Of a DNA stretch of 64,000 nt, positions 52,911 through 61,590 are shown in pieces. The DNA is taken from NCBI GenBank assembly GCA_026129905.1, contig JAHCHE010000001.1:248001-312000 (forward strand). Direction: 5' to 3'. Position 1 is the first letter of the stretch. Every line of letters starts with the position of its first letter. Origin of the DNA: Bryobacteraceae bacterium. GTDB lineage: Bacteria; Acidobacteriota; Terriglobia; Bryobacterales; Bryobacteraceae. The translations under genes were made by a program, and so were the position numbers. Under the pieces are notes generated by a model. That model did no database searches. It was not told the origin of the DNA and saw nothing but the letters and a program-made list of their open reading frames with translations.

Positions 52911-55432
52911 ACGAAGCGGACACGTGTCGAGTCTTGATCACACCCGCGCTTCAAAAAGCGGGCTGGGGCGATCCCGTGTGGCGCATCGCCGAGCAACACT
53001 ACTTCACGGACGGACAGATTGTGCTCGTCGGCGACGGGCACAAGCGCCAAAAAGGGAAAAAGGCCGACTACCTCCTCCGATACGAGGAATCCTTCCCGAT
53101 CGCCGTCGTGGAAGCCAAGGCAGAGGAACTGGAGCCCGGTGCCGGCCTGCAGCAGGCGAAAGACTACGCTCAGGTTCTTGGCCTGTCGTTCGCCTACTCC
53201 ACCAACGGCCACGGAATCGAGGAGTGGGACTTTACTACGAACACCCAGCGCTGCCTGGCGACGTTTCCCGCGCCGGATGAACTATGGGAGCGCCTATGCG
53301 ACTTCAAGGCTCTGGATGCCGCCCGATTGGCCAACCCACTGCTAGCACCGTATTGCGCAAAGGGCGGCAAGCTGCCCCGCTACTACCAGGAGGTCGCAAT
53401 CAATCAGACCATCGAGGCAATCCTAAAGCGGGAGCGGCGCATTCTCATTAATCTTGCCACCGGAACAGGCAAGACGGTCATTGCCTTTCAGACTGCCTGG
53501 AAACTCTTCCACGCGAAGTGGAACGTCTCTGGCCAGGATCGCTTTCCGAGAATCCTCTTCCTTGCCGACCGCAACGTCCTCCGTGACCAGGCCTACAACA
53601 CATTCGAACCGTTCGAGAAGGAGCGCGACATCATTGCCGAGGGGCAATCGCCCAAGAACCGGTCCGTGTACTTCAGCATTTATCAGGCGATGTACTCCGG
53701 CGTGGACGGGAAGAGGCTCTACCAGCAGTACCCGCGTGACTTTTTCGACCTGATCATCATCGATGAATGCCACCGTTCCGGATTCGGCACATGGAACGCC
53801 ATCCTCAAACACTTCGATGCCTCAGTGCAGATCGGTATGACCGCGACGCCCAAGCGCACGGAGAACATCGACACCTACAAGTACTTCGGCGACCCCGTAT
53901 TCGTCTATTCCCTCGGCCAAGGCATCGACGACGGCTTTCTCGCCACTTACAAGGTGCACCGGACCATCACGAACTACACGCAGGACGGGCTGATCATCGA
54001 GGAGGCAACAGCGCAGGGTGCACAGCTCGAGGCGCCTCCCGACGCCGATCTTCAAGACCGCTACGACATGCCGGACTTCGAGCGCAAGATCACCATGCCT
54101 GACCATGTACGGAAGCTCAGCGAGCATCTTGACAAACTGATGCGGCGTTTCGGGCGCATGGAGAAGACGATGGTTTTCTGCGTGAACATGGATCACGCCT
54201 TGCAGGTTACCGAGGAACTCAACCGCCTCAACGCCGATCTGAATGTGCCGGACTATGCAGTGCGCATCGTTTCGGAAGAAGGCGTGACGGGCAAAGCCCT
54301 CCTTGAGAAATTCCAGGACACCGAGAAACGCGTTCCCGTCATCGCCACCACCGTGGACCTGCTTACTACTGGCGTGGACGCGCCCAGCGTCCGGAATGTC
54401 GTCTTCATGAAGCCTGTTGCTTCGGTGGTCAGCTTCAAGCAGATCGTTGGGCGAGGATCTCGCCTTTGCCCGGACACAGACAAGTTCTGGTTCCGCGTCA
54501 TCGACTACACCAATGCATCACGGCTCTTCGACGATTGGGACCGGCCCGGCGAGCCGCCTGACGGCGGCGCGGGAACTGAGGCTCCTTTCTCGTGCATTGT
54601 CGGCGGCAAGATCGCGAGCGAGAAGACCGGCAAACCGATCCACGCTGCGCGCGTGTGCCTCCAGACGGGGCCCAACGAGGTGCTCGAGCAACTGACTGGG
54701 CCGGACGGCCAGTTCTTCTTTTCCGGCATCGGCAAGGGCACCGTCGTGTTGGTAGTCACGGCGTCTGATCACAACCGCATTCAGATGACGCTCAAGACTG
54801 ATCCAAGCGCACCTCTCGCTCTCAACATCAGCCTCAAGCCAACCCAAGAAGCGCCGCATAAGCGCGTGAAGATTACGGGGCTGAATGTCCGCATGGTCGA
54901 CGAGTCCTACGAGGAACGCGACGCGGAAGGTAACCTAGTGACGCCCGCGGACTACCTGAAGAAGGTGCGCGAAGAGGTCCTTGCCGCCTGCCATTCCATG
55001 GTGGAACTCCAGGCCGCGTGGCTGACGAAACAGAAACGTGAGGAACTACTCGGAATGCTCGAAACCCGTATGGTCCATCTCGACATCCTGCGCGAGATTC
55101 TCCAGCGGCCGGACGCTGATTCATTCGACCTGCTGGCGCATGTCGGCTTTGGGGCGGACCTTCATAGCTGCGAGGAGCGCGCCAATGCGCTTTTCAATCT
55201 GCACAAGGAGTTCTTTGAATCATTCAATGATGAAGCACGTGCAGTCCTGCTGGGCTTGGTCGAAAAGTACCGCTACGGCGGCATCGAGGAGGCGGACAAC
55301 CCCGCGGTGTTTGGCCTGAGTCCCTTCAACAGCGATGTGCGCCGCGTCGCTCACGCGTTTGGCGGAATCAAGGAGTTGCGCGACGCGATCGACGGCCTCG
55401 TCGCGAGGCTCTACATGAAGGAGGCCGCGTAA
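52898..55432 (+). CDS. hsdR: Type I restriction enzyme R subunit (HsdR) with inserted beta domain
   Basis: An 844-residue motor nuclease. The HSDR nuclease is at residues 5-130 (D57 in KADYLL, E72 and K74 in VEAKAE). The DEAD helicase has Walker A ATGTGKT (187-193), DECH (289-292), TATP (315-318) and GRGSR (518-522). Residues about 565-648 (54590-54841) form a carboxypeptidase-regulatory-like beta domain (GGKIASEKTGKPIHAARV, TGPDGQFFFSGI), rare in a cytoplasmic helicase. The EcoEI-type C-terminal domain follows. ATG 52907 is an alternative start, coupled as ATGA to a small ORF. Confidence 0.9.
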   Translation: MAGMNEADTCRVLITPALQKAGWGDPVWRIAEQHYFTDGQIVLVGDGHKRQKGKKADYLLRYEESFPIAVVEAKAEELEPGAGLQQAKDYAQVLGLSFAYSTNGHGIEEWDFTTNTQRCLATFPAPDELWERLCDFKALDAARLANPLLAPYCAKGGKLPRYYQEVAINQTIEAILKRERRILINLATGTGKTVIAFQTAWKLFHAKWNVSGQDRFPRILFLADRNVLRDQAYNTFEPFEKERDIIAEGQSPKNRSVYFSIYQAMYSGVDGKRLYQQYPRDFFDLIIIDECHRSGFGTWNAILKHFDASVQIGMTATPKRTENIDTYKYFGDPVFVYSLGQGIDDGFLATYKVHRTITNYTQDGLIIEEATAQGAQLEAPPDADLQDRYDMPDFERKITMPDHVRKLSEHLDKLMRRFGRMEKTMVFCVNMDHALQVTEELNRLNADLNVPDYAVRIVSEEGVTGKALLEKFQDTEKRVPVIATTVDLLTTGVDAPSVRNVVFMKPVASVVSFKQIVGRGSRLCPDTDKFWFRVIDYTNASRLFDDWDRPGEPPDGGAGTEAPFSCIVGGKIASEKTGKPIHAARVCLQTGPNEVLEQLTGPDGQFFFSGIGKGTVVLVVTASDHNRIQMTLKTDPSAPLALNISLKPTQEAPHKRVKITGLNVRMVDESYEERDAEGNLVTPADYLKKVREEVLAACHSMVELQAAWLTKQKREELLGMLETRMVHLDILREILQRPDADSFDLLAHVGFGADLHSCEERANALFNLHKEFFESFNDEARAVLLGLVEKYRYGGIEEADNPAVFGLSPFNSDVRRVAHAFGGIKELRDAIDGLVARLYMKEAA

Positions 55433-55435
55433 CCG

Positions 55436-56947
55436 GTGACTCGGGAAACCCTCAACACGCAGTTCTGGAAAGCCTGCAAGATTCTGCGCCAGGACGACAA
55501 CACCAATAGCCTCCTCGATTACGTCGAACAGATTTCGTGGCTGCTGTTCCTCAAGTGTTTGGAGGAACTCGACCATCAACGCAAAGCTGAGGCTGAGTTC
55601 GAGGGCAAGACGTATCAACCGATACTTGCCCGGGAATTCCAGTGGTCAACCTGGACCGACCCTGTGCGGCGTCTCACCGGCCGCGACCTCCAGGCTTTTC
55701 TCAACAACGAGCTTTTCCCCTACTTGCGCAACCTGAAGGGCAACAGCGCGAAGTCGGTCATCCGCTCGCTTTTCGCCGACGCGCCTTCAAAGATGCTGAA
55801 GGATGGGGCCATTCTGCGCGATGCCATCGACGCTATCCAGGAGATCCGGTTTGAAACAGCTGAGGACGTTCACACCCTCTCACACCTTTACGAGTCCATG
55901 CTCGGCAAGCTGGGGCGCGAAGGCGGCATGGGAGGCGAATTCTACACCCCTCGTCCGATCATAGAGTTCGTTGTCCAAATGGTCTCCCCGAAGATTGGCG
56001 AGACGGTCTACGATCCGGCAATGGGCTCGGCTGGCTTTCTCGTCGAAGCGTATAAGCACATGCGTGCCGCTCTCGGCGCGCGGATTCTGCCCAAACACGA
56101 GAAGCAGCTCCAGGACAGTACTTTCTATGGCCAGGAGAAGAAGCCGCTGCCGTACCTGCTTGGCTGCATGAACATGATCTTGCACGGCGTCTTCTCGTCG
56201 AACCTGGTCCGCAAGAACACCCTGGCTGACGACGTGCGCAAGTTCACCGAGAAGGACCGCTTCGACGTCATTCTGACGAATCCACCCTTTGGCGGCACCG
56301 AGCACGATAGCGTTACCTCCAACTTCCCCTATCCGTCCAGGGCGACCTCCATTACCTTTCTTCAACACATCATGAAGAAAGTCAAACGCGGCGGCCGGGT
56401 CGGCATGGTGATGGACGATGGCGTCCTCTTCAAGACCAATGAGAACGCCTACGTGCAAACCAAGAAGGAGTTGCTCGAAGAGTTCAACCTCTGGGCGATC
56501 GTCAGCCTGCCGACTGGCGTTTTTGCCAATGCCGTGGCGAACGGCACGGGTCCAAAAACGAACCTCCTGTTCTTCAACCGGGAAGTCGACAAAGCGGGGA
56601 ATCCAGTCGGGACCAAGGAGATCTGGTACTACGAGGTGTCGGCCGTGGGCTTTTCGCTCACGAAGACCCAGCGTCCTGTCCCGGAAAACGATCTCCCCGA
56701 CTGTCTTGAGAAGGCAAAGGCGCGTGCCCTCTCCGAGCGCTCCTGGGTTGTGCCCGTGACGGAGATCGTCGCGAAGAACTATGACCTTTCTGCGGTCAAT
56801 CCGAACACCAAGGCGGCAGTCGAGCACCGGAGCCCGGCGGCAATCGCTGCCGACATCGCCGCCAAGGAGAACCGCATCCTTGAATTGATGGACGAGATTC
56901 AGGAATTGCTCGCACCCGTGGCCAGTGACCAGGGAGATGAGGAATGA
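55436..56947 (+). CDS. hsdM: Type I N-6 adenine methyltransferase subunit (HsdM)
   Basis: A 503-residue methyltransferase. The N-terminal HsdM domain is followed by the SAM site DPAMGSAGFL (residues 193-202) and the catalytic NPPF (282-285). It would methylate adenine in the sequence defined by HsdS and protect host DNA. The start is GTG 55436, three bp after the hsdR stop. The end overlaps hsdS as ATGA. Motifs are intact. Confidence 0.94.
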   Translation: MTRETLNTQFWKACKILRQDDNTNSLLDYVEQISWLLFLKCLEELDHQRKAEAEFEGKTYQPILAREFQWSTWTDPVRRLTGRDLQAFLNNELFPYLRNLKGNSAKSVIRSLFADAPSKMLKDGAILRDAIDAIQEIRFETAEDVHTLSHLYESMLGKLGREGGMGGEFYTPRPIIEFVVQMVSPKIGETVYDPAMGSAGFLVEAYKHMRAALGARILPKHEKQLQDSTFYGQEKKPLPYLLGCMNMILHGVFSSNLVRKNTLADDVRKFTEKDRFDVILTNPPFGGTEHDSVTSNFPYPSRATSITFLQHIMKKVKRGGRVGMVMDDGVLFKTNENAYVQTKKELLEEFNLWAIVSLPTGVFANAVANGTGPKTNLLFFNREVDKAGNPVGTKEIWYYEVSAVGFSLTKTQRPVPENDLPDCLEKAKARALSERSWVVPVTEIVAKNYDLSAVNPNTKAAVEHRSPAAIAADIAAKENRILELMDEIQELLAPVASDQGDEE

Positions 56948-58095
56948 GCCGACGTTGGCCGCTCGCGAGATTAGGAAAGTACATAAGGCAGCGCAAGGAT
57001 TTTGTAATCGTTGAGGACGACAAGTCATATAGGCGCGTGACAGTCCGCCTCCGGGCAAGAGGCATCGAGGAGCGCGACATCGTTCGTGGTAGTGGTATCA
57101 AGACGAAAAAGCAGTTTCCAACGAAGGCACACGATTTGCTCGTCGCAGAGATAGACGCGAAGGTGGGCGGCTATGGAATCGTGCCGCCTCAACTTGAAGG
57201 TGCAATTGTAAGCAGCCATTACTACATGTACGAGGTTGACAAATCTGCTCTCGATATTCGCTTTCTAGGCTACTGGCTTCAGACGACGTCGCCCCTCGAA
57301 CAAATCCAGCAGTTTATCCGCGGTGCTCTGAATTACGCTGCAATACGCCCCTACCACTTTCCCGAACTCCTTGTCCCGGTGCCTTCCCTGGATGAACAAC
57401 GAGGGATCGCGGACAAGATCGATCAGATAGCTACCCGAGCCGACGAAGCGCGGCGGTTGCTCCGGGGGATTGAGGACGACCAGACCTCACTGCTGCTCCG
57501 CCGCGTCGAGGAACTGAGCCGAGCCGCCCCTCGCGCGCCGATGGCAGAGGTCGCACCGGTGGTCCGCCGCCCAGTGGACGTACAGCCGTCTAAATGGTAT
57601 CCCGAGCTCGGTATTCGCTCGTTTGGCAAAGGGACGTTCCACAAGGAAGCAATCAAGGGATCGGAACTGGGATCGAAGCGCATTTACCGGATTGAGCCGG
57701 GCGACCTGCTTTTCTCAAATGTCTTTTCATGGGAGGGTGCCATAGCAGTGGTTCAGCCAGAGGACAAGGGCCGCTTCGGCTCTCACCGTTTCATCACCTG
57801 TGTGCCTGATCCCGATCGAGCCACCGCGGAATTCCTCTGCTACTACTTTCTGTCGGACGAGGGGCTTGCCGACATTCGCGCCGCGTCGCCGGGCGCAGCC
57901 GGCCGGAACAAAACCCTTGGCGTCAAGAAGCTGGAAGAGATCAAGGTTCCGCTGCCGCCCGTCAGAAAGCAACGGGATTTCTGCGAACTCCTCAGGCGGC
58001 TCCGGATGGCAAACAGCATCCATGGTCAGACAGCGGCATCCCTCGATCACTTCATGCCGGCCTTGCTGGATCACGCATTTCGCGGGGAGCTGTGA
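56944..58095 (+). CDS. hsdS: Type I specificity subunit (HsdS)
   Basis: A 383-residue specificity subunit. Two target-recognition domains (about residues 5-150 and 200-340) are each followed by a helical conserved region: LDEQRGIADKIDQIATRADEARRLL and VRKQRDFCELLRRLRMA. These define the two halves of the recognition site. ATG 56944 overlaps the hsdM stop. The gene is full-length with no frameshift, so the RM system looks functional. Confidence 0.9.
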   Translation: MSRRWPLARLGKYIRQRKDFVIVEDDKSYRRVTVRLRARGIEERDIVRGSGIKTKKQFPTKAHDLLVAEIDAKVGGYGIVPPQLEGAIVSSHYYMYEVDKSALDIRFLGYWLQTTSPLEQIQQFIRGALNYAAIRPYHFPELLVPVPSLDEQRGIADKIDQIATRADEARRLLRGIEDDQTSLLLRRVEELSRAAPRAPMAEVAPVVRRPVDVQPSKWYPELGIRSFGKGTFHKEAIKGSELGSKRIYRIEPGDLLFSNVFSWEGAIAVVQPEDKGRFGSHRFITCVPDPDRATAEFLCYYFLSDEGLADIRAASPGAAGRNKTLGVKKLEEIKVPLPPVRKQRDFCELLRRLRMANSIHGQTAASLDHFMPALLDHAFRGEL

Positions 58096-58159
58096 TCCGC
58101 GAGGCCTGCGCCCAAATTCACTCACGACTGACAGGCCGTAGATTCGCCCGTTGTTCGCC

Positions 58160-58168
58160 TGCTAGAAT
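58160..58168 (+). promoter_or_regulatory. Extended -10 promoter before the unknown two-gene module
   Basis: TGC at 58160-58162 precedes TAGAAT (58163-58168), an extended -10 pattern (TGnTAnnnT). It lies after the hsdS stop in the 266-bp gap and about 190 bases before ATG 58362. A small hairpin (CCGT around TTTCG with ACGG) follows. It suggests that the module is transcribed separately from the RM operon. Confidence 0.35.
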
Positions 58169-58361
58169 TTGAGGGTACGGCACATAAGAAGGGCCGCCGT
58201 CTGACGCCGTTTTCGACGGAACGGGCCGCCGATTCAGCGAGATCGGAGCGCCGGCGAAGTGCCCGCTGCGGGCGGGAAACGAATCCTCGACTCTACACGC
58301 CCAGGAAGAGTGAAACGGGCTACGCTGGTAGTTTCACATCAATGGGAGGCTCGGAAGCACG

Positions 58362-59483
58362 ATGGCGAAGCACCGGGCGTTCAACGCCGACAGGTTCCTG
58401 GACAAATTCCAAGGTCGCGAGGATCTCCTGCGTGCTTATGTAAGTATCTGGAACAGCGGCCTCCAAGTCGATGCCGATTCGCTGGACGTCCAGGGCTTCA
58501 AGGAGTTTGTCGTCAACGGCGACGGCGACCGCAAAGACGAGTTCATGGAGGGCCTCTACCGGGCGTATGACCTCAGCAATGAGCGCGGCCATGAGGATTT
58601 GGTCGCCTCGTGCCTGGATCTCAGTTTTGATCCCGATCCCGGCGGCGTGCTTCCGGTCGAGTGTCTCAGCCTGAAGGTCCGCACCGAGAATGAGGAAGCC
58701 TTCAACCTGGCGTATGACCGGTGCGCAATGCATCAGGCCGAGCGCTTCTCCGTATTCCAGGGCGACGCCGGACAGAGCATCCCGAATGTAAAGGCTGCCA
58801 CGGAGCGGCTACAGGAGATGCTGTCGGCGGTCTTCAAAGGCGACAAGAACAGTGACCGCGTACTGGTGCGTCAGTATCAGGAAGGCGCATACACGAACTT
58901 CATCGTCTACCACGAGAAGCGCACGCAGGCGATGCTGATTTTCAAAGGATCTCGGATCAAGCCCAAGGTATCGCCGACCGTTCTCCGTCCCGCCCAGCAA
59001 GACTTCATCAGCTATAACAGCGAGACCGGCCAAGTCGAAATCGAAGCAAGATTCGAGAAGGAAGAGAGCGCCCTCCGGAAGAGCTTCGCGGAGTGCTGCT
59101 TCGGCGACCCGGAGCTATTCGAGAAGCCCGAAGCGGCCCAGAAGTTCACGCTCGGCGTGATCGCCTGCGAGGACTTTGCGCTGGAGGTGGACGACGGCGA
59201 TTCGGCCGCACTGGTTGAGCTTCATTTCAAGCTCAAGCAGAAGCACGGTCCGGCATTTGTCATCCGATCCAAGAACGTCCTGGAAACCCTGGAGTTGAAC
59301 TACCTGCGCAAACGGCTCTCGGGCGCAACGATTCAGAAGGCCGTCTTCAAGATCGGGTTCCCCGACGACCGGCGCGGGAAGCGCGTGGAAGTAAGCGGGA
59401 CAAACAAGATCTCATTCAAGCGCGCCACGCACGCGGAAGACGTATTTCGGTACCTGAGTAACTGGAAGATCCTCAGTGCCTGA
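58362..59483 (+). CDS. Unrecognised protein A of island two-gene module
   Basis: A 373-residue soluble protein, about neutral, with no membrane segment. I do not recognise it. The N-terminal third is helical and acidic (RFLDKFQGREDLLRAYVSIWNSG, KDEFMEGLYRAYDLSNERGHEDLV). The rest alternates strands and helices (VEIEARFEKEESALRKSF, FKLKQKHGPAFVIRSKN). No nuclease, helicase or known toxin motif is visible. GGAAG precedes ATG 58362. Its end overlaps gene B by 8 bp. The position beside a type I RM system makes a defence role plausible. Confidence 0.7.
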   Translation: MAKHRAFNADRFLDKFQGREDLLRAYVSIWNSGLQVDADSLDVQGFKEFVVNGDGDRKDEFMEGLYRAYDLSNERGHEDLVASCLDLSFDPDPGGVLPVECLSLKVRTENEEAFNLAYDRCAMHQAERFSVFQGDAGQSIPNVKAATERLQEMLSAVFKGDKNSDRVLVRQYQEGAYTNFIVYHEKRTQAMLIFKGSRIKPKVSPTVLRPAQQDFISYNSETGQVEIEARFEKEESALRKSFAECCFGDPELFEKPEAAQKFTLGVIACEDFALEVDDGDSAALVELHFKLKQKHGPAFVIRSKNVLETLELNYLRKRLSGATIQKAVFKIGFPDDRRGKRVEVSGTNKISFKRATHAEDVFRYLSNWKILSA

Positions 59484-60414
59484 GAACATCCTACAGGCGG
59501 TCCTGCGGTTACTGAACCTCGTCGAATCGCCGGTGTTGCATTGCTCTGCCCTTGACGGCGACCCTGCGGTTGCCGGGCGGCTAGTGACCGATGGAGTACT
59601 GAAGGAAACCGGTGGCGCGGCCGAGATTCCCCGACCCCGACGCTATGGTCCCGGAGCCGATCTCGCAGTGCGGAGAACCTCAAAGGGACTGTTCGGCGTG
59701 GCCGATGGCGACGACTTCTGCCAGCCTGTTCCGCTCGAGGAAGAAGACTTGAGGCAGTATGCGGTTTCCGCGGCGGGGCTGGTGGAGAAGTTGCGTCGAG
59801 AGAATGGGATCACCGGGGAGGGCTATCGCGCCGACGACGGATTGGTCAGCGTGGGTGAGAAGCCTCTGGACGGTTTCGGCGTTGTTGATGTCTACCTGTC
59901 GTTTCCCAACGAGCATCCAGACGTGGTTCTCGGTCGGCTGAAGCGGCTCGAGAACCCGCATGGCCGCAGGGTCGTAATCCTCACGCCCGGACCAGTTCCT
60001 CAAGTTACCGAACATCGCCGGATCCTGGCGGACGCTGGGATCGTGCTGGTCTCGCTCCTGACCACGGCCCAGGGAGATACGCTCATGCTGAACTGGCACT
60101 CTGCATTGGGTCTGCTGCAGGCGTCCACGCCAGGTGCAGGTGCGGCAACGGCCAATAAGCGATCAGTGGCCCGGTCGGTGGGGACTCAGGCCGCGGTTGA
60201 TGCAGTGCACGACTACATCGCAGCCAAGGTCCTGACGCTGACCCAGTTTGGCAATCAGTTCCAGACAACCGACCGCACCATTCGACGTTTCCTGAAGTCC
60301 GGCAAGATGCGGCGTGCCACTTTCGAAGCGATGGCGGCCAGTATCGGCGTCGCTCCTGAACAGCTTCTCAAGGGCGAATTGCCGGCATCCGTCAAACGCG
60401 CCGCACGCCGCTGA
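59476..60414 (+). CDS. Unrecognised protein B of island two-gene module (C-terminal HTH)
   Basis: A 312-residue protein starting at GTG 59476, overlapping gene A by 8 bp. The N-terminal region has a winged-helix-like look (VLRLLNLVESPVLHCSAL), the middle is beta-rich (VVILTPGPVPQVTEHRRILADAG) and the C-terminus contains a DNA-binding helix-turn-helix pattern (LTQFGNQFQTTDRTIRRFLKSG, MAASIGVAPEQLLKG). It may regulate its own module. I do not know the family. Coupling to gene A suggests the two act together. Confidence 0.68.
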   Translation: MPENILQAVLRLLNLVESPVLHCSALDGDPAVAGRLVTDGVLKETGGAAEIPRPRRYGPGADLAVRRTSKGLFGVADGDDFCQPVPLEEEDLRQYAVSAAGLVEKLRRENGITGEGYRADDGLVSVGEKPLDGFGVVDVYLSFPNEHPDVVLGRLKRLENPHGRRVVILTPGPVPQVTEHRRILADAGIVLVSLLTTAQGDTLMLNWHSALGLLQASTPGAGAATANKRSVARSVGTQAAVDAVHDYIAAKVLTLTQFGNQFQTTDRTIRRFLKSGKMRRATFEAMAASIGVAPEQLLKGELPASVKRAARR

Positions 60415-60418
60415 ATTG

Positions 60419-60446
60419 TCCGGATTTCTTCCGGATCTCTTCCGCG
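60419..60446 (+). repeat. Tandem 11-bp TCCGGATYTCT repeat
   Basis: TCCGGATTTCT (60419-60429) and TCCGGATCTCT (60430-60440) are head to tail and followed by a partial TCCGCG (60441-60446). The 11-bp period, one helical turn, suits an operator. It is at the stop of gene B and before the next transcription unit. Confidence 0.5.
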
Positions 60447-60480
60447 TAAGTTCGTATTAGAAAAAAGCCTTCTTGGGCAA

Positions 60481-60526
60481 TCTCGATGTAGAGGTTGCGG
60501 GAAACGCCCCGCAGCAAGCATCGAGA
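60481..60526 (+). promoter_or_regulatory. Stem-loop covering the start of the excisionase-like gene
   Basis: TCTCGATG (60481-60488) is complementary to CATCGAGA (60519-60526), and inside it TGCGGG (60496-60501) pairs with CCCGCA (60508-60513) around a six-base loop. The right arm ends on the first base of ATG 60526. No other Shine-Dalgarno is seen. In mRNA this would hide the start region, so it may control translation; it could also be a DNA operator. Confidence 0.55.
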
Positions 60527-60744
60527 TGAGGCTGAACACACCACAACGACTCCTCAACGAACACGAAGTAGCGAACTCCTGCTCGATCAGCGTGCTGACG
60601 CTGCGCAAATGGCGTAGTCAGAAGCGCGGCCCGCAGTTCGTGAAGATCGGCGCTCTGGTTCGGTATCGCCCGGAAGACGTCGACGCCTGGATCGCGGAGC
60701 AGAAAGCGCAGCAGGATGTCGCCCTCCCGGAGGTGGAGCGATGA
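60526..60744 (+). CDS. Excisionase/AlpA-like HTH protein
   Basis: A 72-residue HTH_17 protein: LLNEHEVANSCSISVLTLRKWRSQKRGPQFVKIGALVRYRPEDVDAWI shows the winged HTH fold of AlpA/Xis regulators. It starts at ATG 60526 beneath a stem-loop. The end overlaps the next gene as ATGA. It heads the phage-like operon and probably switches it or promotes excision. Confidence 0.85.
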   Translation: MRLNTPQRLLNEHEVANSCSISVLTLRKWRSQKRGPQFVKIGALVRYRPEDVDAWIAEQKAQQDVALPEVER

Positions 60745-61082
60745 GCCGCCCGGCGTCGACCCGCGACCTCCGGCCGTCCGAACGCGCATTCGTGGCGGCG
60801 ATGTCCGCACTGGGCTTCGGGCGGTTCGAGTATCTCCGCATCGAGCGCGGCGAACTGGTCCTTGATCCGTGGCCGACCGTTGTGCGCGATGTGAAGTTCG
60901 GCTCACAAGATCCAGGCGCTGCAAAGATCCCGCCGGCTGAGTTCGAACTGAAGCCCCAAGTGGCGGAGCTGTTCGAGTACATCCGGAAAGTGGACGCCGG
61001 CGAGATCCGGACGCTAGAGGTCAAGCACGGGCTGCCCTTCTCCATGGAAATCGAGATGGCCGGAGGGCGCCGCCATGCCTGA
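60741..61082 (+). CDS. Unknown protein of the phage-like operon
   Basis: A 113-residue protein coupled (ATGA) to the HTH gene and overlapping the next by 8 bp. It has a mixed alpha/beta look (ERAFVAAMSALGFGRFEYLRIERGELVL, IRTLEVKHGLPFSMEIEMA). No family is recognised. Similar small genes occur in the early region of phages, but function cannot be given. Confidence 0.65.
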   Translation: MSRPASTRDLRPSERAFVAAMSALGFGRFEYLRIERGELVLDPWPTVVRDVKFGSQDPGAAKIPPAEFELKPQVAELFEYIRKVDAGEIRTLEVKHGLPFSMEIEMAGGRRHA

Positions 61083-61590
61083 ACCGAAATTGGAACAGGT
61101 TCTGCCTTTGGCCTTGCGGGCGGTTCAGGTGCGCGCTGCCGCGGCGGTGGCCACTGGTCGGGCGCCAGCCGCGGATCGTGAAGACCTCGAGCAGGAAGCC
61201 CTCTTGGGACTCTGGATGGCCCTGCGGCACTATGACGCGTCGCGCGCCAGCCTCCGGACTTTCCTCGAGCGCGTGGCGGACAAGCGCTTCGCCTCCCTGC
61301 TGCGGCGCCGCCGCAGTTCTGTCCTGATTGAACGTCTCGACGGTCATCGTTTCGCGACCGCCGACGGAATTCCGGCGGTCCAGTTCCATGTCGACTTCGA
61401 GCGCGTCCTCGCGCCCCTCGGTGATCCCGACCGGAAGTTGGCACTCCTGCTGGTCGACCACGGCCCTACCGAGATCAGCCGAATGCTCGGCGTCGCCCGG
61501 TCCACCGTGTACGCTCGCATTGCGCGACTGCGCTGTGCGTTCCGCGAAGCTGGCTACGATCCCGCTGATTCAAAGGGAGGCTCGCGGTGA
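61075..61590 (+). CDS. Sigma-70-like (ECF-type) factor
   Basis: A 171-residue protein with sigma region 2 (DREDLEQEALLGLWMALRHYDASRASLRTFLERV) and a region-4 helix-turn-helix (TEISRMLGVARSTVYARIARLRCAF). No anti-sigma gene is adjacent. Its start lies 8 bp inside the previous gene and its stop overlaps the ParB-like gene. It may direct transcription of the element's own later genes. The region-2 promoter-melting residues cannot be judged by eye. Confidence 0.78.
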   Translation: MPEPKLEQVLPLALRAVQVRAAAAVATGRAPAADREDLEQEALLGLWMALRHYDASRASLRTFLERVADKRFASLLRRRRSSVLIERLDGHRFATADGIPAVQFHVDFERVLAPLGDPDRKLALLLVDHGPTEISRMLGVARSTVYARIARLRCAFREAGYDPADSKGGSR

